A stretch of DNA of 64,000 nucleotides, from NCBI GenBank assembly GCA_033064195.1, contig JARBJD010000262.1, positions 43,465 to 107,464 of the forward strand, written 5' to 3'. This document shows, in pieces, positions 38,685 through 50,200 of this stretch (the first letter of the stretch is position 1; each line of letters begins with the position of its first letter). The notes below the pieces were generated by a model. That model worked only from the letters and a program-made list of their open reading frames with translations. It was not told the origin of the DNA and searched no databases. Position numbers and translations under genes: made by a program. This stretch comes from Blattamonas nauphoetae. Taxonomy: Eukaryota; Preaxostyla; Oxymonadida.

Positions 38685-40441
38685 ATGATTCGATCACAAT
38701 TTTTGCTTGACTTTGAGAGAGTGATCTACCCAAAACAAAAAATGTTTCGATTTAAGCCAAACTCATTCAGAGATTTTTATCTCGACTTGAGTTTGACGTA
38801 CCTCGAAAATAATGACTGTTTACAATCCTTGTTTTGAAAAGATGGAATGAAAGATGAACTGACACATGAAAATGAAGAATAGGCTGTGAAGCGAGAATCT
38901 GATGATAGAACAGAAAGACAAAATGACGAAGTAGTGTGGTAAGCATTATTCATCCATCTCAACAGGAATCGTTCCTCCAACCATCTGCGGCTCGTCCACA
39001 ACTTCAACTGACTCAATCTCAACTGCATCGTTCTTCATGTTGATGTACACAGCGAATCTGAAGGGAACAGGGATGTTCGTGAAGAAGGCTGGCTGTATCT
39101 CTCCATCTTGCGACAGTTTCAATGTTCGCTTTCCTTCTCGTCCATCTGCCTCCAACACCATTCGCTGTCCCTTGTTTCCTTCCTTACATGCTTCTCCTTG
39201 ATTTGTGACGTTGTTATTCTGTACTGTCCATTGATAATCTGAAATTAACCCCCATCCTGCTCCTCCCTTCAGTTTGGGAAAGTGATCCAAGAGAGCTTCG
39301 TCGGTCAGATTCGACGAGATGATCCCAACGTCGAAACCGGCGTTCGGTCCATTTCTGATTGTGAGCGACAGACGAGCCACAACTGCCCCAAACTCGAACG
39401 AGACAAGCGAAGTAATCGAATCCCGTGATTTCGAGATGACATTTCTTGACACTTTCCAGTCTTTGCGGTTGAACAGTTCGATCGCTGCGGCTCCTTTTTG
39501 AGATTGTCTCACAGATACTTGTCTTGCTAGAGATGACGCGAGAGGTGCAGTTGAACCAATTCGACTTGAAGGAGCGACCGGCTGAAGAGGAGGTTGGGTC
39601 TGGTTCGATCTCGATTCGGCCAACTCTCGTTCCAAGTGAACGATCTTCTCTTCAGCTCGCTTGCGGGCGTTCTTTTCCATTTCAAGTTCGTTCTTCCATA
39701 TCTCTTTTTCGGAACGGTGTTCTTTGTCGTCGGCGTCTTTCAGTCTCCAAAGTGCGGAGGGAGTGTTCACAAGGCAACGAAACACTCCACATGAACACAA
39801 TTGGGAACTCGTCACTCGAATCTCTGGGTTCTGAACAGAAAACAAGAAAAAGGCAAAGAATGAAGAATAGGAGAAAATGAATGAATGACGAAAGAAGAGA
39901 GAAAACAAAGAAACAAACCGGATCCAACATTCGCATCAGAAGCGCGCGTTCTTCTCCTCCACAACTCGATCCAATCATCGACACTTGGAACGATCCAATC
40001 TCTCGCATCAACTTGCTTGGATTCTTCGATTGGAACGGCGGCTCCCCAAACAGAAGCCAGTGAAGAACAATCCCCAACGCCCACACATCCGATTGGCACG
40101 TCGCCCTTCCTGTTTCCGATTCCATTCGTTCCGGCGACACATACAGTTGAGACATCACTCCACGCGTCGAACTGACATCTTCCGATTCCGCTGCCCCCAA
40201 ATCACCTGAACTCCCAAAAAAATAGATAAACCACAAAAAAGAATGAAGGAGTGAATGAAGAAATGAATGAGAACCAAAAGAAGGAAGGAAGATAGAACAG
40301 AAGAAGAAGGGAATGGAGAGAAAGACAAACACAATTTGAAGTGTCCCCCTGCGAAAAGAAGAATATTCTCCATCTTCACATCTCCATGCGCTGTTGCTCC
40401 GCTTTCGTGGTTGTGCATCGAATTCAGCGCCGACGCGATAT

Positions 40442-41301
40442 GGGCGATTCTGAATGAAAGGACGCGTGCGTTACAACTCCGTCAACATTTGAAAGATCGT
40501 TGAGAAAGCTATTCATCTCCCAGGAACAATCAAAATCTCCATCTTGAAGGTTTATATTATCTCTTTTTTTCATTTTCACTCACTTTTCTACAAATTCAAA
40601 GATCAGGTGACTCATTCTCCATCAAACAACTTTAATCGGTCAGATCGATGATTGAACCGACCTTATACCGTGTATTGCATGCGATTCTTTTGGTTTGTGT
40701 CATTTATTTCGTTCACATTGACAGACACTCAGCACTTTTTTCAGGTGAGACGGATCGTGTCTAACAGGCAGAAAACAATCTGGCCTGTTCACCTATCTGA
40801 TGCTTTCTCCTGTTTTCACTCGATCATGTATCTTTTGTCATGAATTTCTCATCTTATAGATCACAAACTGACACGGACTTGTTGATCGTCCTCCTTGTCC
40901 TCTAATTCAGATCAATCTCAATTTCCCTTCACTTTATATCTCAAACCACCTTAATTGGATATGTCTCTCCAATTCTTAAGTCTAAATTCATCAATCTTGT
41001 CGAATCTTCAGATCCGCACTTTTCACGTCTTTTTCTTCAATAGATGTATTTGTATTGGTTCTCTCACACAGAATAGGGTTTTTACGTTGTTTTACATCAT
41101 TTCTCCATTTTTCAACTTGTTCTGTGATAAAAAGTGTGCAAAAGTGTCCGGATCAAAAAATGGCTTTATCGAACGCGATCCTACTTGAAATCCAGTAATT
41201 CACTCTTTTTCTGTCGACTAAACAGATGAACGGTAATTGTGCAAAAAATGATTTTTTGGGACGCACCATAGTGTTTTGCGACCTTTCAAAGAGAATCGCC
41301 C
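40442..41301. mobile_element. Non-autonomous relative of the DDE transposon, 860 bp
   Basis: Ends GGGCGATTCT (left) and AGAATCGCCC at the right form inverted repeats that match the termini of the element at 32917-36212 with one T/C difference. The inner right end (GATGAACGGTAATTGTGC, GACGCACCATAGTGT) is close to the corresponding part of that element. A perfect ATAT duplication flanks it (40438-40441 and 41302-41305). No transposase frame is present, so movement would need the enzyme in trans. It interrupts a kinase exon just before the catalytic loop. Confidence 0.8.
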
Positions 41302-41540
41302 ATATCGACCATCACTCGATAAACAACCTGAAATTAAAAGAAACACAAACACAACAATAATCCATCCTTGAACAACATTCAACCCAAAGAACAACAAAAT
41401 TAGTCACAATAAATGAGAAAGCAACGATTCAAAATCAAACTTCGCGAGCCACAAGAATTCCACGAGATGTGTGGTCTCGAACTATTTCAGCAAGCGACTG
41501 TTCTCCCAGTTTAGTGAGGAGCAATTGTCCGGACAAGGTG

Positions 41541-41568
41541 AGGCGCTGTCCGTCCTCGGACAGCGCCT
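41541..41568. repeat. Perfect 12-bp-stem hairpin near the left end of the hAT-like element
   Basis: AGGCGCTGTCCG and its exact reverse complement are separated by TCCT. A related GTCCGATGTCCGAGGA sequence near the right end of the element suggests this is a subterminal transposase-binding or structural motif. Confidence 0.7.
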
Positions 41569-41811
41569 AATTAGGAGGTCACCACTCGTAAGTCGCAACA
41601 ATGGGCTTGATCAACCAATTCTTTCTGTACACGACTAAACCCAGGAATTAATAAATTGATGACGAAAACAATAAGAGTGAAATAGGAAGGTTACATGTGG
41701 ATGCGTGAATATGAGGAAGAAAAAGTAATTTAAGAGGATGAGGTGGGAAAGTGACGTTTTGGAGTGTGGATAGGCTGTGATGACCGTGCGAAGGGGCAGG
41801 AGGGAATGAGT

Positions 41812-42590
41812 ACACGAGGTGAGGGGAGGGGATGATCACACGAGGTGAGGGGGAGGGGATGATCACACGAGGTGAAGGGAGGGGAGGATCACACGAGGTG
41901 AGGGGGAGGGGATGATCACACGAGGTGAGGGGTGGGGATGATCACACGAGGTGAAGGGAGGGATGATCACACGAGGTGAAGGGAGGGGATGATCACACGA
42001 GGTGAAGGGAGGGGATGATCACACGAGGTGAGGGAGGGGATGATCACACGAGGTGAGGGGTGGAGATGATCACACGAGGTGAGGGGAGGGGATGATCACA
42101 CGAGGTGAGGGGGAGGGGATGATCACACGAGGTGAGGGGGAGGGGATGATCACACGAGGTGAAGGGAGGGGATGATCACACGAGGTGAAGGGAGGGGATG
42201 ATCACACGAGGTGAAGGGAGGGGATGATCACACGAGGTGAGGGGGAGGGGATGATCACACGAGGTGAAGGGAGGGATGATCACACGAGGTGAGGGAGGGG
42301 ATGATCACACGAGGTGAGGGAGGGGATGATCACACGAGGTGAGGGAGGGATGATCACACGAGGTGAGGGGGAGGGGATGATCACACGAGGTGAAGGGAGG
42401 GGATGATCACACGAGGTGAAGGGAGGGGATGATCACACGAGGTGAGGGAGGGGATGATCACACGAGGTGAGGGGAGGGATGATCACACGAGGTGAGGGGA
42501 GGGGATGATCACACGAGGTGAAGGGAGGGGATGATCACACGAGGTGAGGGGGAGGGGATGATCACACGAGGTGAGGGGTGGGGAACGATT
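41812..42590. repeat. Minisatellite, 25-28-bp unit, roughly 25-30 copies
   Basis: Tandem copies of a unit with constant part GATCACACGAGGTGA followed by a purine tract (AGGGAGGGGAT, GGGGGAGGGGAT, GGGTGGGGAT). Only the G-run lengths vary between units. The array lies inside the hAT-like element. The G-rich strand could form unusual structures; it has no coding capacity. Confidence 0.95.
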
Positions 42591-42601
42591 CCATTGATTC
42601 T

Positions 42602-43141
42602 TCAGGCATTGACAGCAGGGATGTCAAATACCCCGCGCCTGTTGAAGGAGACGACAAATGTGCGGTTGGTCGGTCGGTGTTTTCGGATAGAGAGGAGACG
42701 ACCAGATCCAAGAACGAGGGACGCATCGTCGATCGAGAGACCGGAGCAACTGACGGAGACATCAGAGTTCATCTCAGAGCAGGACGGTTGGGAGGAGTCG
42801 AGATGGTTGAGTGACGAAATGGCTGTCAGAGGAAGGAGCGTCCGAAGTTCACTCGATCTGTGAACAACGTCAATGATCGAAATCGAACTGTCATCGTTCC
42901 CCTCAGAACAGACAATCATAAATGGGGAACATTCAGGATTTGAGATGATCGTACTCGACGAGACAGTCACGTTGGAGTTAGAGAGTTTTCCAGCCGATGT
43001 TCCCATCCATCCGCAATCAATTATCATCAATGATACCAAAATCGAGCAGTGTGTGAAGATAAATATGAAGTTTGTCCTTTCGTCATGGTGGTTGGCTTTG
43101 TTCTTCCCCGTCAGAGACTCATGATGATGAGTTTCGTCCAC
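42602..43141 (-). pseudogene. Captured beta-helix fragment inside the hAT-like element
   Basis: An open minus-strand frame reads LSNSNVTVSSSTIISNPECS, SSISIIDVVHRSSELRTLLP and SVSCSGLSIDDASLVLG, the short-strand repeat style of the beta-helix surface proteins at 12286-21057, 47240-53039 and 54061-61976. There is no signal peptide or membrane segment and the ends are abrupt. It is best read as a host gene fragment picked up by the transposon. Confidence 0.55.
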
Positions 43142-44480
43142 CGACTATATGTGACAGATTCTTGTTCGTTTTCCTCAAAGATTCAGCGTGGTAGATGAGA
43201 CTAGGTACTGTTGCGCATGAAATTGATGGTTGTTTAAGTCGAGTACGCGTGGAAATCCGTCCTGATTGTTGCATTTTTCTGGGGTCGGCTCCTCATCGAT
43301 TGCGAATCCGAACAGAATAATGGAGTGTTGACATAGTCGCACTTCACGGTTCGTTTCGGAGATTGATCAAGAAGAAGTTCATCATCCGCCAAATCCTTGG
43401 AAGCTGGTTTTGAATGAACCGATTACTCTCGTTCTGTAATTTGACGCATGAATAAGACCTGCTGAACACGACATGTCCCGCGTGCATGATAAGAGGATCC
43501 GTTCCGTGTCTCCGCTTTTCAAAAATATGCTGTGATGTTCAGAGACTCCTTCAGTTTGATCTCAAGGCGGTTCTCGATTGTGAGTGAATTAGACATTGTG
43601 TCGAGTCTGAAGATGTGAACCTTTCCTTCAGATAATGAACTGACAATGAGAAAAGCAGAATTGTGGACAGTGTCGGGAATGTGATGTCCTTGATCTTCTG
43701 CGTTTTGTTTGGAAGAAAAGAGGAGGCGTGTAATGAGACTAATCGATGAAGATGAGTGGAGAAAGAAAAAAGATGCATACTGATGTTGTTTGTGATCCAG
43801 ATTTCTTCTATTTATGTCCATTTCTGATTGGAGAAAGATCTTATCATCTATTACAGACAAATGAAGAGAAAGAGGTAGAGAAGAGTGAAACGATAATAAA
43901 AATGAATACTGATATTGTTCATTTTCCATGTGTCAATTCAGTGTGACATCATCGAGAGTGAGGAGATGGGCAAAGTGTGAATTGTGGAGATCTCCACAAG
44001 TTTGAAATTCAATGGAGACAGCAATGAGTGACAATTGGATAAAAGAAGTGTGGAATGGACAAGGGAATTCGAATTGCGATGTAATGGTCTCTGAGAGAAA
44101 ATGTGAGTCGAAGTCACCATCCGATGGGGAGGACGATCCGGACCTGTCCAGGACTGGACACGATTGTCCGTTTCCAAATGATCATAAATGCCTCGTGAAG
44201 AAATTCAGACGACTCTTTTTTTCACCAAATGAGCTCATGTCCAAGATCGGACAGGCCAGGACAATTCGGCAATTTATGGGATTTTTGTCCGAATTCTCTA
44301 ATACTCGTTTTTGATTTTTTTGAAAGACAAAATCTGAACAAAATTAACATCTTGGATGAATTGGAGGAAAAATTGAGTGTCAATCACGTCTATTTAAGCC
44401 ACAAGAAACACTTCTTTCCGACTTGGACAGGGTCTCTGTCCGATGTCCGAGGAGAACGTGGTTTTGTCCGTCCGTTGCTC
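43142..44480. other. Right interior of the hAT-like element; one further possible captured exon
   Basis: On the minus strand, 43738-43519 encodes HNSAFLIVSSLSEGKVHIFR followed by LEIKLKESLN, which could be one beta-propeller blade, preceded by an AG. Nothing else is recognisable. Confidence 0.3.
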
Positions 44481-45035
44481 ATCCCTATCCCAGTTCCATC
44501 ACAATCACTTTCATGTTGTCCATCGACGCCAATTCTTTCAGTCCAACAATTCCGGGATGCGCGAACATTCGAAGTCGATTAACTTCACGATCTATTCGCT
44601 CCTTGTCTTTTGATGTCGTGTACGATATCATCTTTCCCGCATAATGTTTCTGAGTCGATTTATCCATGATTTCCATCACACTTCCGAAACCTCCAGAGTT
44701 GATCGGTTTCACGAACGTATCTACACAAAGAAGACAATATGAATCATCACTGAAATAGAAGAGGATAACATACATCCATCAGGTACTTTGACTGATTCTG
44801 ACATCTTGAATGACCGTTCTTTCCGACTAAGTTCAAGATCAGAACAAACCATAATCATGCCAATTCAAGGATTGAATTGTGGAAATGAGCCTTAAATCGT
44901 TCCATACTGTTCTACAACTGATCCAAAAGTTCGCACAATCTCACGTTATCAAACTGACATGCCAATTAGAATCGATGAAGTGGATGATAACGAATAAGAG
45001 TGAAGTGAAATGGCGTGAGGAGAGAAAAGCTCTGA

Positions 45036-46986
45036 TTAGTCCATCATCACGTCCAAACTCCCTCCAACCATCGACGCCTCTCTCAACACTTCTGTGGACA
45101 CAATCTCAACAGAGGCACCTGTTGTGTACAGAAAAATGCCGAATCTGAATGGAACAGGAATGTTGGAGAAGAAGGTTGGCTGTGTCTCTCCATCCTGCGA
45201 CAGCTTCAATGTTCTCTTCCCTTCCCGTCCATCTGCCTCCAACACCACTCGCTGTCCAACTTCAGCATCTTTGCAGATCGACCCATGGGGTGAATCTTTG
45301 TTGTTTTGACGAGCCCGCTTGTACGAGGGGTTCAGGTCCCAATTTGCTGCTCTTTTGAGATTTGCGAAGTAGCCTCGGCCAGGCGTGGCCTGTTCAACCA
45401 TTTCGGGGGCGATCAGACCGACTGCCAAATGACGAGGGTCACACTGTCTGATCACGAACGTGAAGCGAACAACGATTGGTCCGAAAGTGATCGTGAAGAT
45501 GGACGAGCAATCAGTGACGCTTTTGGTGAACACATTTCCAGAAAGGGTGAACTTGAGAGGTTGGAACACTTCGATTGCTGCTGCTCCTTCCTTCCTCATT
45601 TTTCGTCGCTCTTCGTCTTCTTCTTCGATTCTCTTCCTTTCGGCTTCTCTCTTCTTCTCTTCATCCCTCTGTCGTCCTTCTTCAATCCATTTTTCGTTCA
45701 TCTTCTTCATCTCTTCAATCTCTCTCATCTTCATCGAGAACTCTTTCTGTCTCTCCTCTTCCGCGCTCTTTTCTGCCAACTTTCTTTCATTGTCTCGCAT
45801 CTCTATCTCTCTCTTCTCCTTCTCCACTTCTTCTCGTAACTTCGTCCGTTCTGCTTCCATCTGTCTCATTTTGTCGTCCATCTCCCTTCGAACAGCCACC
45901 AAGTCAATCCCAATCTCTCCAATCTCTTTCTCCAACGAGTGGATCGACGATCGGAAATGACGAACAATCATCCCTCCAATCTTTTCTTGTACCTCGCGTG
46001 TCTTCCGGTCGGCGTTTCGTTGTCCCCCAACTCTCTTCTCAACAACCAGAACTGCTTTCTCAATTCGAGCAATGGCGAACCCGCAGCGACGTGTCAGCGA
46101 GAACTGGTCTTCCTTTGCTTCTTCGTTTTTCTGGACAGTCATTGTCAACTTGTGATTTTCGATCACTTCGCTCAATCCTGAGCACAATCGGTCCAAAACA
46201 TGGAGTGCTGGGAGATGATCCCCTTCGCCAGAATCGGTTTCGATTTGAGTGCAAAGTTGCTCCACAATTCCTGAACTCAACACTCCCTCCAGTTCAATCA
46301 ACGAAAGACTTCCACCAAACAGAAGACTTCAAACATAAATCAAAGCAAAGTGAGAGAGAAAGGAGAGAGAAGAGATGAGAGAATGATGAAGAAGAGAAAA
46401 GAGACCAGACCCAATCGAGTGTGTGGCTGGTGTCGACAACGAACTGTCTGCATGCTGATCAACCAAACAACAGCGAGATGAGGATAAAGAAGGAGAAAGA
46501 GTTGAAATGAAGAGAAGGAGGAATAAACAGATGTGAGGGCAAGGAGGGAAGGAATCAAGTCACTCAGAAGTCTCTGTCCTCCATCTGACACCGATGTCGC
46601 CATCACCACAATCATACTTGACAGAATTGCCTGAAAACCGTCGAAGAAAAACAAATGAGAAATATCATCATATCGAGAGAAGAAGAGAGACAGACAGAAA
46701 GGGTGGATGGACAATCCGAAGAAAGTCGTTCTGAAAATATCTCCAACAATCCACTCCGAATCCCAATCTCGCTTCGTTCTTTCATTTTCGATGATTCTAA
46801 AAGCCCACAATGAAGGAAAATAATGAATCAAAATTAAAAGAAAATGATCGTAAACAATCACAAAATCAGATGGAAATCATTTGACAGACCTGACGTGAGA
46901 ATGTTGAGGATAGAATGAGCAATCTTGAATTGGGCAGTTTCATCGCCATTCTTGAACTCACTTCCACATCTCCTGAATTCTTCCAT
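45036..46986 (-). CDS. ARM-like, coiled-coil and SPRY-like domain protein, five exons
   Basis: Exons 46986-46890, 46796-46696, 46630-46529, 46454-46411 and 46326-45036, GT-AG introns of 59 to 93 bp, all phases consistent, 544 residues, start MEEFRRCGSEFKNGDE. The first 170 residues are helical and ARM-like (SGLLEIFSERLSSDCPSTL, SVSDGGQRLLSDLIPSLLAL). A long Glu/Lys/Arg coiled coil follows (EEVEKEKREIEMRDNERKL). The C-terminal domain (from EGAAAIEVF) is the same SPRY-like domain found at the end of the kinase gene 38946-44804 and ends LKLSQDGETQPTFFSNIPVP. The gene lacks a kinase domain, so the shared C-terminal domain has been combined with different N-termini in adjacent genes. Probably cytosolic. 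Confidence 0.75.
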
Positions 46987-47239
46987 CTGAAAGAAAATCA
47001 TGTCCAAGATTGATAATCAGGATTGGGAGAGGTAATACAATTCATGAAGATGAGAAAGAGATGACGAATGTTCAAAAAGTGAATCAAGGATAAGAGATGA
47101 TTGAAATGCGACAATGAAGATCCAAACCAGTCCTTCGGATGTGTGACCAGTTCCATCTGTGTTTGAAATGGTTGGTTGTGCCTGATATGTCAGCATCACT
47201 GTTTAGTTCCGATCGAACCACTTTTTTTAACATGAAAGA
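46987..47239. promoter_or_regulatory. Divergent intergenic region, 253 bp
   Basis: Separates the start of the minus-strand ARM/SPRY gene (46986) from the start of the plus-strand beta-helix gene (47240). Both promoters must lie here if the starts are right. No specific motif can be assigned. Confidence 0.5.
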
Positions 47240-50200
47240 ATGATTTTCTTCGGACTGATTTCTCTCTTTGCGCTTGTCCACCAATCATCTCATTATCTCT
47301 TGACGTCCATTCTTCATGAAAACAACTCTCTGAACACACAATCAAACAACCAAGTCACAATTACCATCAATTCTCCACAGATTTTTGATGCACAAGTTTC
47401 CAGAACTGATATCTCCGCCAACATATTCGCACTCGTGTCTAATACCTCTTTATCTTTCCTCCCGACAGGGTGTCTCTCTCTGTCCAATTCGAGCGTGTCG
47501 TTCTCGTCATTCTTTCTCATTCCATCCAGCGAAGTCTTCATCATCAGAAGTTCTTCTCTCTGTTTGGCCGATTGTGCGGTTTCTTTGAACATACATCCCT
47601 TATTTGTCTTGTACGATGGACACCTCGAGATTCGTCATTCGACATTCCCCACAAGATTCACTGCCGCATCTACACTCTCAACAAAGTCTAACAATGGGAC
47701 ATTCACTCTATTTAACTGCTCATTTTCATCAACTCAGAACGCTGAACGTCATCCATTCTTTCAAGTTCCAACTGTCTCATTGTCGATTCATCAGTCGTCC
47801 TTCTCGAATATCTCATCAACGTCCCCAGTCCAATTTCATTCAAAGTCTGATCATACCACACCAACGACTTTTCGGAACTCATACGCCACGTCCTGTCACA
47901 ATCTCTTCGTCGGAACCGTATTCAAACCGATCGCAGCATCCTTCATTGCCTCCAACTCATCTTTTATGAATTCAGCACATACAAATCAGACCTTCCATGA
48001 TCGACAGTCAATAGAGGATGAATCTTCCTCATTTCATTCGTGTCAGTTCATTAACTGCACATCAACCGAAAATGGAGGTAGCATCCACTTTTCAAATTCC
48101 GAACACACCCTCACGTTGATAAATTGTCAATTTGAGAATTCTTCATCTGATGGGGAGGGAGGAGCGATGTGGATCCGGTCGAAGAGCCTTCTCCTCACGA
48201 AAGTGACCTTTACATCGATTAAATCGATCGCAAATGGCGCTATTTTTGTGGATACATCACAATACAAAGCAACAGAATGCCATGCAAACTATTGCTCGAC
48301 CAAGACAGGTCCATGCTTTGGTCTCTTTGTCCGACAGTCAATGTGGGTGTCTAACCAGCTCTATATCCTTAATTCTCGACCAGCTGATGGATGTTGCCTT
48401 TTGGAAATTCAAGATTCTCCGACCATTGCCATGACATGTGGAATGATCTCGATCCCGTCGGATCAATCGGAAACAATAGATACTGTCTGTATTTCTCTCC
48501 CACAAGCCACCAAAGTGAATATAATCCAATCTTCCTTCTCTATTCCTTCGCCAACCAAGAATGGATATCTCATTTCTGCCCCATCTTGTGACGCATCTTC
48601 GACAACAATGAAGATTGTTAATTGTGTTGACAGAACACCGACATCAGCCTTTCATCCTCTGGCTCAGAAAGACAATATATATTCCAACCCATTCCAACAC
48701 ACATTTCTAATATTTTATTTGAGTCCAGACGGACAAGACAATGAATTGTGCGGGGTTGGGAATCCGTGTCACACCCTCCAAAGAGTCATCAAATTTGACT
48801 CTCCAATTCTCCAAGCGAATTTTCTCCCTGGTCTTTTTCAAGAGACAACTCCTCTCCCCATGAACTGTTTGCATTCTCTTCATTACTCATTCTCTTTCAG
48901 TCGTCTCCACATCCATGACAGGCGATCCTCTCTCGTCCTTCAGAGGGACTTCAGCTCCTTTTTTCCGTTTTTCGTTCCCTGTTCCATTCCGCAACACGTA
49001 TCATTTTGAAACCATGACCTTCATTCTCAGTCAAGAATTTGTCGGTGGTTTCATCTCAATGAATGTGGATTCAAGCATAGTCACATTAAACAATATCCAT
49101 ATATCGTTTCTTCCAGAATGTGAACGACATAACGAACCGTATCTCGCCCAAAAGGACAACAACGTCGATGCACTCATCCGGTGGGAAGAGGGGTTGTCAG
49201 GAGACGTCCAACTTGACCGTGTGTCTATCAAGAATGCTTCTGTACCAACATATTTGTACTTTGAGTCCGAATTAAGCAACTCTCTGGAGATCATTCGTTC
49301 TTCCTTCACCGATCTAACATTGACCGTTCCCTTCGTATTGATCCTTCCATCGTCCTCAACAACAACATTGAACGCCCAAAACGCATTTTGCCTCTCGATC
49401 TCATCAACAACTTTCAGTACAATCACCGCACCGGAAGGTTTCATCCGACTCGCAGGGGTGCGGAAGGCTGTCTCCATTACCTCGTCCACTTTTCGAGAAA
49501 TCACAGCATTTGGAGCTAGTGCAGTTTTTGACCTCCGTCAAATGGCATCAGTTATGGTTTCGGAGACTGTTTTCGAACACAACTCAAACGATGAGGACGG
49601 GGCTATCATCTTCATTGATTTCGAGCAGATTTCAAATAATCAGCTCTTTTCGTTTGGTTCCGAAGATCTACAGATCAACAACACTGTTTATCTCTTCGAA
49701 TTGAACACGGAAATCTTGACCAACTTAAATCAACAAAATCCGGAGTCAATTCCGTATATTTTCACAAAAGTTCTTTTCCAAGATAATCACAGCCCATCAG
49801 AGCGTGGATCAGACCTCCAATTCACTTCCAACACAGACTCTGTCCAGCCCATCAAATTCACCAAGTGCCGTTCAACATCCATCTGGCCACGCTGCTCCAA
49901 TCGAAAAACAGGATGGATGGGTGACTTTATATCCACACCTCTTGGCGAGATTTATTTATCGCCGTCTGGGACAGACACTGCCACATGCGGCGAGCTGTAC
50001 CAGTCTTGTCTTCATCTCTCGTTCGTCTTGAAGCAACTCGTGTGCTCCTGTCACACGACAATCTTCACCACTGGATACTTGGATAACAATCTCCCGCTTC
50101 TCCAAGATGTGAACACGACAGTAAACGGACAACACACATCCACAATCTCGTCGTCCGCCACTTCAATCTTTCTAATCAAAAACACGCAATTCGTGCTGAC

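Larger units (their letters stand above)
41512..44487. mobile_element. hAT-like transposon with minisatellite and captured fragments, 2976 bp
   Basis: Ends TAGTGAGGAGCAATTGTCC and, in reverse complement at the right, TAGGGATGAGCAACGGACGG are imperfect inverted repeats that continue as GGACAA. The flanking 8-bp repeat TCCCAGTT (41504-41511 and 44488-44495) is perfect. These are hAT features, but the ends differ from those of 8606-11454, so this is another family. No transposase is present. The interior holds a perfect hairpin, a long minisatellite and minus-strand fragments of host-type genes. It interrupts the second exon of the kinase gene between VMELG and EQSLAE. Confidence 0.8.
38946..44804 (-). 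pseudogene. Kinase with SPRY-like domain, disrupted by two transposons
   Basis: Exon structure mirrors the neighbour at 36121-38684: 44804-44774 (MSESVKVPDG), exon 2 from 44720 broken by the hAT-like element and resumed at 41503-41441, exon 3 from 41327 broken by the element at 40442-41301 and resumed to 40331, exon 4 40205-39919 (287 bp, same length as the paralogue), exon 5 39830-38946. Removing both insertions with one target copy each leaves an open kinase frame: VMELG-EQSLAEIV at the first and RVMVDI-ASALNSMH at the second. The kinase has GGFGSV, a Lys in HYAGK, AHGDVKMENI and DLG in place of DFG. The C-terminus has a coiled-coil (HLERELAESRS) and one SPRY-like domain ending TLKLSQDGEIQPAFFTNIPV. 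Unless both elements are spliced out, the gene cannot make full-length protein. Confidence 0.75.

Noticed and set aside
41812-42590. Regular repeat array that might be taken for a CRISPR
   Set aside because: Units follow head to tail with no unique spacers, only G-run length varies, and the array sits inside a eukaryotic transposon; it is a minisatellite.
45306-46378. Plus-strand frames of 166 to 267 codons
   Set aside because: Opposite the Glu/Lys coiled coil of the ARM/SPRY gene; Ser/Phe/Leu composition is the expected antisense of GAG/AAG-rich codons.
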